From an uncultured Eggerthellaceae bacterium (GTDB taxonomy: Bacteria; Actinomycetota; Coriobacteriia; Coriobacteriales; Eggerthellaceae), in contig CAKTYF010000001.1 in NCBI GenBank assembly GCA_934631995.1, forward strand, positions 1 through 61,922: a stretch of 61,922 nucleotides of DNA, in the 5' to 3' direction. The notes below the pieces were generated by a model. The model was not told the DNA's origin, did not search any database, and saw nothing but the letters and a program-made list of their open reading frames with translations. Below are positions 1 to 8,509 of the stretch, piece by piece. The translations under genes and the position numbers were made by a program. Every line of letters starts with the position of its first letter. The first letter of the stretch is position 1.

Positions 1-467
1 TCGTTCCCTTAACGGGCGAGGCGAACGTTCCCGAGAACTGCGCTCCCGCCACGCTTGCGTTCAACATGTGCCACGAAGCGGCTCATCGTCTGGGCATTGC
101 CGCCGAGGAGGAAGCGAATTTTGCGGCGTTCATGGCGTGCTCGGCAAGCGGTGACCCCAATTTCGCTTATTCCGGGTATTACCGTGCGTTCGTGGCGTGC
201 TTCAACGCGTTGGCGGAAAACTACCCGTCGTTGGTGGAGCAGCTCTTGAGCCCCGATAATGTTACCGCTGAAAAAGCGCTGGTCATTCGCGATATGCTGC
301 AAACGAGCGACCATTACACTGCGTATAGCGGCACGGTTTCCGAGGCGGGTCAGGCGGTAAACGATGCGTACCTGAAAACGTTTGGCCAGCAGCAAGGTAC
401 CCAATCGTACGGCGAATGGGTTGATTACCTGATTGCGTGGCGTGCTGCCCTTTCTAACGCAAGCTAA
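1..467 (+). CDS. DUF3810-family metallopeptidase-like membrane protein, C-terminal part (5' end outside window)
   Basis: The reading frame is open from base 3 to the stop at 465-467, so this is the C-terminal 154 residues of a longer protein. It contains a gluzincin-like zinc motif, HEAAH, followed by RLGIAAEEEANFAAF. This is the arrangement I associate with DUF3810 proteins, where HExxH is followed by a conserved EDEANF-like stretch. The upstream sequence TGEANVP also fits that family. DUF3810 proteins are usually membrane-anchored, with the peptidase-like part outside the membrane; that N-terminal region is not in the window. The substrate is unknown. The family call is by motif recognition only. 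Confidence 0.72.
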   Translation, partial: VPLTGEANVPENCAPATLAFNMCHEAAHRLGIAAEEEANFAAFMACSASGDPNFAYSGYYRAFVACFNALAENYPSLVEQLLSPDNVTAEKALVIRDMLQTSDHYTAYSGTVSEAGQAVNDAYLKTFGQQQGTQSYGEWVDYLIAWRAALSNAS

Positions 468-590
468 CGGGTACAATAAGCACAGTAAAAAAATGCGTGT
501 CGCGCGCTTGGGCGCACGGTAAGTCGATTGTGCGGGCTTTGGAATGCGCGAGCACGACAAAACGAATCTCGCCGCCTTCTGCCAAGGGTT

Positions 591-620
591 TTGTTGACAA
601 AAGGTGGGGTAATTTGTCAC
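591..620 (+). repeat. Dispersed 30-bp imperfect palindrome, copy 1 (upstream of purE)
   Basis: The left arm is GTTGACAAA and the right part is TTTGTCA, around the core AGGTGGGGTAA. It lies 23 bp before the purE start. TTGACA is identical to a -35 hexamer, but I see no convincing -10 at 16-18 bp. Related copies lie at 42588-42617, 55887-55916 and 61706-61735, all between genes. Confidence 0.8.
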
Positions 621-642
621 GATTGAAAAAAGGAGAAGCGTT

Positions 643-1119
643 ATGGGAAATTGTCACGAAGAGGGTAAAACCGCTGTTGTAGGTGTTATTTTGGGAAGTG
701 AATCCGATCTGCCGGCCATGCGGCCCTGCATGGATCAGCTTGAGGCCTTCGGCGTTCCCTACGAGTTGAAGATTGCGAGCGCGCACCGCAAGCCGCTGGA
801 AGTGCATGAGTGGGCAGCCGGCGCGCACGAGCGCGGTATGAAAGTCATCATCGCTGCTGCGGGTAAGGCGGCACACTTGGGTGGCGTTGTTGCTGCATAT
901 ACGCCATGCCCCGTTATTACCGTTCCCATGAAGACGAGCGACTTGGGCGGCTTGGACTCTCTGCTGTCTATGGTGCAAATGCCCAGTGGCGTTCCTGTTG
1001 CGTGCGTTGCTATCAACGGCGCCAAGAATGCTGCTATTTTGGCTGTTCAAATGCTTGGTACGGGTTGCGATACCGCACGTCAGAAGATCATCGACTTCAA
1101 GGCGGACATGGCAAAATAA
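643..1119 (+). CDS. purE: N5-carboxyaminoimidazole ribonucleotide mutase (PurE)
   Basis: PurE converts N5-CAIR to CAIR in cytosolic de novo purine synthesis. The 158-residue length is normal for class I PurE. Visible family motifs are GSESD (residues 18-22), SAHRKP (46-51), AGKAAHLGG (73-81) and LDSLLSMVQMPSGVPVA (104-120). The usual AGGAAH is AGKAAH here. The ATG follows an AAAAAAGGAG ribosome-binding site. No purK, purD or other pur gene is adjacent. A 30-bp repeat with a TTGACA box lies just upstream and may carry regulatory signals. Confidence 0.95.
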   Translation: MGNCHEEGKTAVVGVILGSESDLPAMRPCMDQLEAFGVPYELKIASAHRKPLEVHEWAAGAHERGMKVIIAAAGKAAHLGGVVAAYTPCPVITVPMKTSDLGGLDSLLSMVQMPSGVPVACVAINGAKNAAILAVQMLGTGCDTARQKIIDFKADMAK

Positions 1120-1322
1120 CGCTTGTGAGCCTGCGGGCACGCGGTTGTGCAGCGGCGCGGTGTGCGGCTGCGGCGCAAGTTTCGGCCGCGATTGGGTCGC
1201 GCGTCGCGTCACGTGCCTCGGTCGGGGCTCTTCGCCCGCAGACCGTTCGCTCGCAGGACCCTTTGGCTGCTCGCGAGCAAAAAATGTAAACGCGCGAATC
1301 GGAAAGAGAAGAGAGAAGCGCA

Positions 1323-3266
1323 ATGAAAAAGTTCTTGATGGGAAACGAGGCGTTTGCCCACGCGGCGCTCGAGGCGGGTGTGCGTGTGGTGGCGGGATAT
1401 CCCGGAACGCCGTCCTCTGAAGTGGTGGAAACCATCGCCAAGCTTCATGCGCAAGGCGCAGCGGAAGGCGTGCACGTGGAGTGGTCCACGAACGAGAAAG
1501 CCGCGCTTGAGCTTTTGGCGGGCGCTTCGTACGCGGGCGCGCGCACGCTGTATACCTGCAAGCAAATGGGTATGAACGTGGCAAGCGACCCGCTGATGTG
1601 CGTGAATTACGTGGGCATTAAAGGTGGCATGGTGCTGTACGTGGCCGACGATCCCGGCCCCATCTCTTCCCAGACCGAGCAGGACACGCGTCGTTATGCG
1701 GCCTTCGCGAAAGTGCCTGTACTTGATCCCTCGACCCCCGAACAGGGCTTTGCCATGATGAAAGAGGCGTTCGAGCTTTCCGAGCGCTATCACACGCCTG
1801 TTATTGTGCGTCCCACCACGCGCATTTGCCACGCATCGGCGTTTTTCGATGTGGCGGATCACACGGTGGCGCGCGCTGTTCCCGAAAAGGGCTTCGTGCG
1901 CGATTCCAAGTGGGTTATTTTCCCTGCTCGTGCGTTCGCGGCGCATCACGACATCAATAAGCGCCTGCCCGAAATAGGAGCCGAGTTCTCGCGCGGTCCA
2001 CTGGCGGCGGCGTTCAACCCCGTGGTGCGCGGCGGCGAAAAAGAGGCGCACGATCCGATTTTGGGTATTGTTGCCGGCGGCGTAAGCGCGGCGTATGTGC
2101 GCGAAGCACTGCAGATGGTTGAGAAACGTGCTGCTGAACAGGGTGTATTCGTTCCTGCGTACAAGTTTATGCAGATCGGCTTGCCGTACCCCTTCCCGCA
2201 AGATGCGGTGCTGGAGTTCGCGCAGGGCTTGACTGATATTCTGGTGATTGAAGAGCTCGATGGCGTTTTGGAAGACGAGCTTTTGCGCTTGGCAGGCTTG
2301 CGTCACTTGGGCTACAACGTGCATGGTCGCGTTACGGATGAAGTTCGTGCAGCCGGCGAAAACGATGTTGATAATCTTGCGGCACGTCTGGCATGCTACC
2401 TGGGCGTTCCCGGCTGCGGCCCTGATGAGCCAGCGGTTCTGTACGAATCGGAATCCGATCCGCTGCCGGTGCGTCCGCCGGTGCTGTGCCCTGGCTGCCC
2501 GCATCGTGGCAGCTTCTACGCTGTGAAGCGTGCGTTGGGCAAGACGCCTGCCACATACTGCGGCGATATTGGCTGCTACACGTTGGGCAACGCCAAGCCG
2601 CTCGATGCTGTGGATACGTGCTTGTGCATGGGTGCGGGCATTACCATGGCGCAGGGGCTTTCCCTTGTTGACCCGGGCAAAAAGGCGCTTGCGTTTATTG
2701 GCGACTCCACGTTTTTTGCCAGCGGCATGACGGGCGTGGCAAACGCGGTGTACAACCAGCACGACATTACCATTGTTGTGCTGGACAACGCGACCACCGC
2801 TATGACGGGCGCGCAGCCGCATCCGGGCACGGGCCAGACGCTCATGGGACCCAAGAGCGAACCTCTTTCCATTGCTGCCACGTTGGAAACGCTGGGTGTG
2901 AAATGCATTGAGACAGCGAACCCTTTGCACTTGGAGGAAAGCATTGCTGCTGTTCAGAAGGCCGTTTCGTTTGAGGGCCCTTCGGCGGTTATTTTTGTTG
3001 AGCCATGCATCCAGCTGAAAAAGCCGCTTCCTGCGGTAGTGATCGATGCGGAAAAATGCACGGGATGCAAGAAGTGCATCACTGAAATCGGCTGCCCCGG
3101 CATTGGTTTCGATAAGGCGCTGCAAGGTTCGAAGAGCGCCGCGCGTGGCCAGGCGTTCGTGAATGCAGGGCTGTGCAACGGGTGCGGTTTATGCGTGCAG
3201 ATATGCCCATCATCTGCGATTATGCCGGCGAGTGCGCACGCGGAGAAAGGGGAGAGCAATGATTAA
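1323..3266 (+). CDS. iorA: Indolepyruvate:ferredoxin oxidoreductase, alpha subunit (IorA)
   Basis: This is the TPP-dependent, Fe-S subunit that oxidatively decarboxylates aryl pyruvates (indolepyruvate, phenylpyruvate) to acyl-CoA with ferredoxin as acceptor, in anaerobic aromatic amino acid breakdown. The 647-residue length is normal. The N-terminal pyrimidine-binding domain has GYPGTPSSE (25-33). The TPP/Mg site is GDSTFFASGM from about residue 460, with LDNATTAMTG after it. The C-terminus holds two [4Fe-4S] motifs, one beginning CTGCKKC near residue 579 and CNGCGLCVQICP near 617-628. The RBS GAGAGAAG precedes the ATG. The gene overlaps iorB by 8 bp, so the two are translationally coupled. 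Confidence 0.95.
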   Translation: MKKFLMGNEAFAHAALEAGVRVVAGYPGTPSSEVVETIAKLHAQGAAEGVHVEWSTNEKAALELLAGASYAGARTLYTCKQMGMNVASDPLMCVNYVGIKGGMVLYVADDPGPISSQTEQDTRRYAAFAKVPVLDPSTPEQGFAMMKEAFELSERYHTPVIVRPTTRICHASAFFDVADHTVARAVPEKGFVRDSKWVIFPARAFAAHHDINKRLPEIGAEFSRGPLAAAFNPVVRGGEKEAHDPILGIVAGGVSAAYVREALQMVEKRAAEQGVFVPAYKFMQIGLPYPFPQDAVLEFAQGLTDILVIEELDGVLEDELLRLAGLRHLGYNVHGRVTDEVRAAGENDVDNLAARLACYLGVPGCGPDEPAVLYESESDPLPVRPPVLCPGCPHRGSFYAVKRALGKTPATYCGDIGCYTLGNAKPLDAVDTCLCMGAGITMAQGLSLVDPGKKALAFIGDSTFFASGMTGVANAVYNQHDITIVVLDNATTAMTGAQPHPGTGQTLMGPKSEPLSIAATLETLGVKCIETANPLHLEESIAAVQKAVSFEGPSAVIFVEPCIQLKKPLPAVVIDAEKCTGCKKCITEIGCPGIGFDKALQGSKSAARGQAFVNAGLCNGCGLCVQICPSSAIMPASAHAEKGESND

Positions 3267-3849
3267 CATCCTTTTGGCGGGCGTTGGCGGCCAGGGCACG
3301 GTGCTTGCGGCGAAGGTGCTTGCCCAAGCTGCGCAGGATAAAGGCTGGCATGTGCGCACGGCGGAGACGATTGGCATGGCGCAGCGCGGCGGCAACGTAA
3401 CGTCTCATGTGCGCATGGGCGACTGCGGCGAACAGGTAAGCTCCCCGCTAATTGCGCGTGGAACGGCCCAGGTCATTGTCGCATTCGAGCCAGCCGAGGC
3501 GGCAGGTGCGTTGAAGTACCTTGCTCCGAACGGTGTGGTGGTCACGGCATCAACAGGCGTTCAGCCGGTAACGGCGGCGCTTTCCGAGAAACCGTACACG
3601 GCTGCGGGCGTGCTTGCAGAGCTTAAGCGCTTGCTGACCGATCGCGTAGTGGTTGTGGACGATGCAGCGCTTACGGCTTCGGTGGGAACTACGAAAGCGC
3701 TGAACACGCTGCTGCTTGCAGCGGCGGTGAAAACCGGGCGTCTTCCTATTAGTTTTGACGAGCTGCGCGCCGCAATCCAAGCATGCGTGAAACCGCAGTT
3801 CGCTGAACTTAACTTCAAGGCAATTTCCCTGGTGGAAAGCGGAAATTAG
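3259..3849 (+). CDS. iorB: Indolepyruvate:ferredoxin oxidoreductase, beta subunit (IorB)
   Basis: This is the gamma-type (pyruvate-ferredoxin oxidoreductase catalytic) subunit that pairs with IorA. It starts MINILLAGVGGQGT, a nucleotide-binding-like glycine loop typical of the family, and contains ETIGMAQRGGNVTSHVR, also a family hallmark. The product is 196 residues, a normal length. The ATG at 3259 follows GGGGAG and overlaps the iorA stop, which decides between it and an in-frame ATG 96 bp upstream. Confidence 0.93.
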   Translation: MINILLAGVGGQGTVLAAKVLAQAAQDKGWHVRTAETIGMAQRGGNVTSHVRMGDCGEQVSSPLIARGTAQVIVAFEPAEAAGALKYLAPNGVVVTASTGVQPVTAALSEKPYTAAGVLAELKRLLTDRVVVVDDAALTASVGTTKALNTLLLAAAVKTGRLPISFDELRAAIQACVKPQFAELNFKAISLVESGN

Positions 3850-3954
3850 CTCTTCAAGAGCGGTAGGCCCACGATACTCGGATAGGGCAACCGACAAGGG
3901 TGGCTATTGACATTATTTTGGTGTTGATGGCCGCCCTTGTTTTTTTGTTTTCTC

Positions 3955-4032
3955 AAAAATCGTTCACAGTTATTGAAAAAAGCGACTTTATTGGCATAAA
4001 CTCTCAAAAAGCGATAACTGTGAACGATTTTT
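3955..4032. repeat. 78-bp palindromic repeat, left copy
   Basis: A perfect 19-bp inverted repeat (AAAAATCGTTCACAGTTAT at 3955-3973 and its complement at 4014-4032) encloses a 40-nt spacer. A second copy in the same orientation lies at 5119-5194. Of the 40 spacer bases, 36 are the same in both copies. The RBS of the enclosed gene (AAAAGGAGGG) begins directly after this copy. Confidence 0.95.
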
Positions 4033-4052
4033 AAAAGGAGGGATATATATCA

Positions 4053-5120
4053 ATGGAGAATGTCGTTCTTTCGGGGAGTGATGCTGTTTCTTTTTTGACG
4101 TCTTCTTTGGTGAAGCAGCTTGATGCCGATAATGAATTTGCAGCATATGTCTCCCGGTCATCGAATAATTTCATGGCCTATCTTTCGGGTTCAATGGATT
4201 TTACGCCGCTCCTTTGTTTCGTTGAGGGCCGTCCGAGGATGTCGAAACAAGAGGGTGCTCAGCTTGCGAAGATGCTTTCGGTTTCATTGCCTTTGCATAT
4301 CATGGTTTCCTCGGCATCGTGCCGTCGAAACTCTAAGAGCATGCGTTGCTCGGTTCAACCTGGCGGCATTCCCGGTGATTTATGCTTTAAGGTGGCAGAT
4401 GGTCTTTATTGTATTTTGCCCGAGCTTGCTTTGTTGCAGCTTGCTAGAGAATGCACGGATATCCAAATTGTTGTGCTCATGAGCATGTTGTTTGGGGTTT
4501 TTGCCAAAGACAGAGAAACGGGCGGTCTTGTGCCTCGCCGAAGCGTAACAACGCCTGCTAAAGTTGCTGCGTTTATTGAATCGTGCGAGCAGAGCTGTTT
4601 GAAGGTGCCTAATGGACTCTCGCGTGTTAAAAAGCTTGTTCCCTTAGCTGTTTGCGGGGCGGCAAGCCCAAAGGAAATTGAATGTGCTCTTAGATTGGGA
4701 TATCCAGTTGAACTGGGAGGATGTGGTCTTGGCATTCCCGAAATGAACTACCGGCTGGATATTCCATCAACAATGCGCGCTCGCTATTGCGATTTGTACT
4801 GGCCCGAGCAAAATGTTGCAGTGGAATATCATGGGGCATTCGAGCATGCTTTGCCCGGTTCTCTTGAGGCAGATGCCCGCCATGGTAATGATCTGGCTTC
4901 TATTGGTGTTCCTATATTCAATATAACAGCAGGTCAGTTAAGAAATCTATCTTCTTTTAACCATGTTGCACGATTGGTGGAGAAACAAATCTTTGCATAT
5001 AAAAAACCGCATGCACATAAATGCAACAGGATTCTTTTTCCGTCCACTGCGGTGTTTCATGACAAGCAGCAAGCCTTGAGAGACCAAATTGATGCTGCTT
5101 TTGCTCTCTTCGGATTCTAA
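4053..5120 (+). CDS. Putative PD-(D/E)XK nuclease-fold protein flanked by palindromic repeats
   Basis: This 355-residue protein has no confident family name. Its last third resembles DUF559/Vsr-like nuclease domains: SPKEIE (205-210), then CDLYWPEQNVAVEYHG, giving candidate catalytic residues E208 or E210, D247 and E258, then DARHGNDLASIGVPIFNI, in the place of the usual D-x-R...L...G block. The middle segment ILPELALLQLARE resembles the part of AbiEi-like proteins that precedes such domains. There is no signal peptide or membrane helix. A strong RBS (AAAAGGAGGG) precedes the ATG. The gene is AT-richer than its neighbours, which suggests transfer. Its TAA stop lies inside the right palindrome. 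It could be a nuclease, a DNA-binding antitoxin-like protein, or the enzyme that mobilises the repeats. Confidence 0.6.
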   Translation: MENVVLSGSDAVSFLTSSLVKQLDADNEFAAYVSRSSNNFMAYLSGSMDFTPLLCFVEGRPRMSKQEGAQLAKMLSVSLPLHIMVSSASCRRNSKSMRCSVQPGGIPGDLCFKVADGLYCILPELALLQLARECTDIQIVVLMSMLFGVFAKDRETGGLVPRRSVTTPAKVAAFIESCEQSCLKVPNGLSRVKKLVPLAVCGAASPKEIECALRLGYPVELGGCGLGIPEMNYRLDIPSTMRARYCDLYWPEQNVAVEYHGAFEHALPGSLEADARHGNDLASIGVPIFNITAGQLRNLSSFNHVARLVEKQIFAYKKPHAHKCNRILFPSTAVFHDKQQALRDQIDAAFALFGF

Positions 5121-5194
5121 AATCGTTCACAGTTATTGAAAAAAACGACTTTATTGGAATAAACTCTTAAAAAACGATAACTGTGAACGATTTT
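5119..5194. repeat. 78-bp-type palindromic repeat, right copy
   Basis: The arms AAAATCGTTCACAGTTAT (5119-5136) and their exact complement (5177-5194) enclose a 40-nt spacer that differs from the left copy at four positions. The first two bases are the end of the TAA stop of the upstream gene. Same orientation as the copy at 3955-4032. Confidence 0.95.
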
Positions 5195-5257
5195 ACGATA
5201 ACTTGGATATAAAACAGTTCTCGCTTGTTTGCAAGCGGCTTACGGAAAGGATTGCTT

Positions 5258-6088
5258 GTGCTTACTATTGGATGTCATTTGTCCTGTTCAAAGGGGTATG
5301 CCGCCATGGCAAAACAGGCGGTGTCCATTAATGCGAACACGTTTCAGTTTTTCACGCGCAATCCGCGTGGTGGCAAGGCAAAAGCCATCGATCCAGCGGA
5401 TATTGCGAAGTTCGAGACTCTGGCGGCGGAAAACGGCATAACCGTGTTCTTAGCGCATGCGCCCTATACGCTTAATCCCGCGTCGAATAAGCCCGAGACC
5501 TGCGAGTTTGCTCATCAGGTTCTTGCCGACGACTTGCAACGCATGGAAGCAACGCCCGGCCAGCTTTACAACATGCATCCGGGAAGCCATGTGGGGCAAG
5601 GCGTTGACGTGGGCGTCGAAAAGATTTCCGCCATGCTCAATGATGTGCTGCAGCCGCCGCATACCACCACGCTTCTGCTGGAAACCATGGCGGGCAAGGG
5701 GAGCGAAGTGGGCGGCTCGTTTCAGGAGATCGCTTCGATTGTTGAGCGTATTGAGCCCGGCTTGCGCGAACAGGTGGGCGTGTGCTTGGATACCTGCCAC
5801 ATTTGGGATGCCGGCTACGACATTGTGGGGGACTTGGATGGCGTGTTGTGCGAGTTCGACCAGGTCATTGGCTTGAATCGCTTGCGTGCCATTCATTTGA
5901 ACGACAGCATGAACGAGCGCAGCTCCCATAAAGATCGTCATGCCGCTCTTGGAGCTGGTCGTATTGGCTTTGACGCACTGCATGCGGTAACGCGTCATCC
6001 GTTGCTTTGCGACTTGCCATTCTTCCTGGAAACGCCCCATGAAAATTTGAGCGGCTGGGCAGAGGAAATTGCTCGCCTGCGCGCATAA
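5258..6088 (+). CDS. nfo: Deoxyribonuclease IV (endonuclease IV, AP endonuclease)
   Basis: This zinc-dependent AP endonuclease cuts 5' of abasic sites in base excision repair. The product of 276 residues is a normal length. Family hallmarks are GCHLSCSKG at the N-terminus (first metal His at residue 7), ANTFQFFTRNPRG, MHPGSHVG (H107, H111), LLETMAG, CLDTCH, HLNDS, KDRHAALGAGRIG and FFLETP, so the three-zinc ligand set appears complete. I chose the GTG at 5258 because it gives the standard VLTIGCH start and follows GGAAAGG by 8 bp; an ATG 33 bp upstream would add an unusual extension. Confidence 0.93.
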   Translation: MLTIGCHLSCSKGYAAMAKQAVSINANTFQFFTRNPRGGKAKAIDPADIAKFETLAAENGITVFLAHAPYTLNPASNKPETCEFAHQVLADDLQRMEATPGQLYNMHPGSHVGQGVDVGVEKISAMLNDVLQPPHTTTLLLETMAGKGSEVGGSFQEIASIVERIEPGLREQVGVCLDTCHIWDAGYDIVGDLDGVLCEFDQVIGLNRLRAIHLNDSMNERSSHKDRHAALGAGRIGFDALHAVTRHPLLCDLPFFLETPHENLSGWAEEIARLRA

Positions 6089-6205
6089 AGCAAGCAGCAG
6101 CGGAGATTCGGGCTGTGTTCGTGGGCTCACGAGCCCCGCAACTTGCTGAACCCGCAAGCCCGCCGAGCCTGCGCCCGCTGCAAAAAACGGGCGAGTAACA
6201 AAAAC

Positions 6206-6230
6206 GGGACCGAACGTGGTCCCTTTTTTT
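6206..6230. terminator. Bidirectional Rho-independent terminator between nfo and apt
   Basis: A perfect 6-bp stem (GGGACC/GGTCCC, loop GAACGT) is followed by seven T on the plus strand. On the minus strand the stem is followed by GTTTTTG. It lies between the convergent nfo and apt genes and can serve both. Confidence 0.8.
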
Positions 6231-6285
6231 AGTACCGTAGGGGTTTGTTAAAACCGTGCAAGCGCGGCTTTAGCTTGACTTCGCT

Positions 6286-6834
6286 TTAGTCCCATTTCTC
6301 CTGCTCAACAACACATTCAGAGAAAATAGGAACATCGAGTTCCTTTGCGATGTTCTCGCGCGGATGCAGGTATGCCAGTTCCAAAAGGAAGGCAAGGCCG
6401 CCCACGCGCGCACCGCATTTTTGGACCAAGTGAATCTGCGCAATGGCGGTGCCGCCCGAAGCAACAAGGTCGTCAACCAGCAGAACAACGTCGTCTTCGG
6501 AAAGAGCGTCGGCGTGAATGTGCAGCTCATCGGAGCCGTATTCCAAGCCGTACTTTTCGGAGATGGTGTTGCGCGGCAGCTTGCCCGGCTTGCGTGCAGG
6601 CACAAACCCAACGCCCATCTTCAGAGCAACGGGTGCGCCCAAAATGAAGCCGCGCGCTTCAGCGCCCACGACTTTCGTGATGCCGGCGTCTTTAAAGGCT
6701 TCTGCAATGTCGTTCACAAGCGACGAAAAAGCTTCTGCATCGGCGAAAACAGGCGTCACATCCTTGAACATAATGCCCGGTTGAGGGTAGTTGGGCAGGC
6801 TGATAACAAGGCTTTCGTAATCAATATCGCTCAT
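6286..6834 (-). CDS. apt: Adenine phosphoribosyltransferase
   Basis: Apt salvages adenine to AMP using PRPP. It is 182 residues long. The PRPP-binding loop is VVLLVDDLVASGGTA, and the N-terminal YPQPGIMFKDVTP and GAEARGFILGAPVA segments are typical of Apt. I chose the start at 6834 (MSDIDYESL) because AAAAGGAC lies just upstream and the length fits the family; the frame stays open for about 290 bp upstream but reads as basic, low-complexity residues. It is convergent with nfo and shares its terminator. Confidence 0.94.
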   Translation of the reverse strand: MSDIDYESLVISLPNYPQPGIMFKDVTPVFADAEAFSSLVNDIAEAFKDAGITKVVGAEARGFILGAPVALKMGVGFVPARKPGKLPRNTISEKYGLEYGSDELHIHADALSEDDVVLLVDDLVASGGTAIAQIHLVQKCGARVGGLAFLLELAYLHPRENIAKELDVPIFSECVVEQEKWD

Positions 6835-7147
6835 GGAACGTCCTTTTCGCGGTCTTTGGCACAGATTGCGGGGGCGTGATTTTCTGCTCACGCGACCTGT
6901 GCGCGGTCTTGCTGTGGCAAAATCGCCACGCTTTCTTCTAAACACAAACAGCAAATATTGTACTACCATCAGGCATTTTTTCGCCAGATTAAGCAGTGAT
7001 TTCTTTTTCTTCAAGCGTGTCCGTTTCTTGGGACGCGTAAAATTGTCCAAAGAAGTACAATTATTTGAAGAAGATTCGCACCCAGATGAAAAGTGTGGTC
7101 GATTGCGGGCAAAACAAAGGTGCAATGCGGGAAAGGCGGTGATTGCT

Positions 7148-7948
7148 ATGCGTGAAGAGATTGGACGTCGCCATATGCGTCGCGGTTATCGCAACCGCCA
7201 CGCGCTACGCGAACGCCGTTGGCTCATCGGTTGTCTTGGCGACTGCCGCATTCGTTATGGTCGCTCTAACCGCATTGACCGCCCCGACCATCGCGGTTGT
7301 TTTTGTCGCCAGCGCTCGCGCGGACTTTTGGCGAAAGCGTGCCTGGTTGCCGCCTTCGCGTTCGTTGCTTTGGGGATGGCTTCCTGCGCGCTTGCTCCCG
7401 GAGCGCCCTCTTCGCAATCATCTTTTGCTGCTTCCAGCGCAAGGGCTTCGAACGAACAAGAAACTAATGTTGACCTGGAGAAACTTGCGCAGAGCCTCCC
7501 TGAAGAAGGCTTGCCTGAAAAATATATCGACGAAACATTTTTGGGATGCAGCGATAAAGTGGAAAGAAAAGGCAGCTGCACCTTTTACACGTGGTATGCC
7601 AAAAACGGCTCGAAAGACGAAATCTTCTATGCTGGTTGTGCGAACGGGGTCGTTGTCGTAACGCTCAAGCTTGGATACCAGTTTGGAACTGTTTACTGGC
7701 CCGATTCAGACGGACTTCCCAATTTATATGCGGAATCCCCCTCCAAAAAAGAAAGTGGCAAAGCTCCTGCGAAAAGCCGTGGGTCATCCGATGCTTCGGC
7801 GGACAGCGCTGCAGGTAGTGGCGGCGGTTCATCGAGCTCTTCGGGCACGTCGAAAAAACCGAACAAGTACAGCCCGCGCGATTACGATTCCGCCGAAGAT
7901 TGGGAGGCCGATACCGGTGGCTCCCTTGACGAATGGGACCGTCAGTAG
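7148..7948 (+). CDS. Predicted lipoprotein of unknown function
   Basis: The 266-residue product has an Arg-rich N-terminus of about 55 residues, then a hydrophobic segment ending in a lipobox (LGMASC), so it is probably a membrane-anchored exported lipoprotein. The mature part has a small region with three Cys (FLGCSDKV, GSCTFYTW, YAGCANG), then a Ser/Gly-rich linker and an acidic Asp/Trp-rich tail ending SLDEWDRQ. The long basic N-terminus before the signal segment is unusual, so the true start may lie further downstream. The ATG at 7148 has only a weak AAAGGCGG site. I recognise no family. Confidence 0.55.
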   Translation: MREEIGRRHMRRGYRNRHALRERRWLIGCLGDCRIRYGRSNRIDRPDHRGCFCRQRSRGLLAKACLVAAFAFVALGMASCALAPGAPSSQSSFAASSARASNEQETNVDLEKLAQSLPEEGLPEKYIDETFLGCSDKVERKGSCTFYTWYAKNGSKDEIFYAGCANGVVVVTLKLGYQFGTVYWPDSDGLPNLYAESPSKKESGKAPAKSRGSSDASADSAAGSGGGSSSSSGTSKKPNKYSPRDYDSAEDWEADTGGSLDEWDRQ

Positions 7949-8509
7949 AGCAGTGCACATGCGTCCGCTACGATGCTCGATCAGCCCTGCAGTGTGTAGT
8001 GTCCGCGCGATCGCCTGCGACATTCGCTGTGTCGCTCGGGTTGCCCTGTCAGCGCGCCCTCCGCGCAACTATATGCGACACTCAAGCCGCATTGGCGGTA
8101 CGCGCCCTCCGCTCTTACTGCATTGTGTCGCTACGTAAAGCCGTTAGTAAAAAATCTGCAAATCCAAAAAGTTTTTCTTCAAAAAAAGTTAACGTCTGCT
8201 AACATGCTCTACGTATGTTAGCTATAGGTAACATTGCGCAGTTCGCATTGGCAAGGCAGCTGGATGGGTTGCCCATTGCGTGAAGTGCTCGGATGGCTGG
8301 TGACTCGTCTTGAAGTGCGAGGTAGCTGGGCGGGTGCCGGTTATGCGAAGTAGTTGGCGCTCAGAACAAATAAGGCGCTCAATGCATTCGTGATTGCCTT
8401 GCGCGCTTTCTGCCCTTGCCGCAGTGCGAATGCAATGTAGCAAAGGTGCAGCCCAGCAAGTTGATGCACTGTAAACAAGCAATGTGCCTGTAAAAAAGAA
8501 AGGAGAACT
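7949..8509. other. 561-bp intergenic region with paired GTTA-N8-TAAC sites
   Basis: No gene is supported here. The first 190 bp show nothing clear. At 8188-8203 and 8217-8232 there are two 16-bp GTTA-N8-TAAC palindromes, and between them GCTAACAT (8198-8205) pairs with ATGTTAGC (8215-8222). From about 8280 to 8350 a degenerate unit around GAAGTG recurs. The region ends with AAAGGAG before the gene at 8510 and probably holds its promoter. Confidence 0.5.
8188..8232. promoter_or_regulatory. Pair of GTTA-N8-TAAC palindromes, possible operator
   Basis: Two sites of identical design (8188-8203 and 8217-8232) have centres 29 bp apart, roughly three helical turns. They lie upstream of the large FMN-binding protein gene. 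This spacing suits two dimers of a helix-turn-helix regulator on one DNA face. No regulator can be named. Confidence 0.4.

Noticed and set aside
594..622. The 30-bp repeat before purE as a plain promoter
   Set aside because: TTGACA is present, but no -10-like hexamer lies at 16-18 bp, and other copies lie downstream of genes.
1209..3125. A 638-codon open frame antisense to iorA
   Set aside because: Its protein is rich in Arg, His and Gln with no motifs, and it mirrors iorA codons. This is what codon bias in a GC-rich gene produces on the other strand.
7143..7661. A hydrophobic frame overlapping the lipoprotein gene
   Set aside because: It begins with a helix-like stretch, but the rest is low-complexity and it ends without domain features. 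The overlapping frame with a proper lipobox and Cys-containing domain is better supported.
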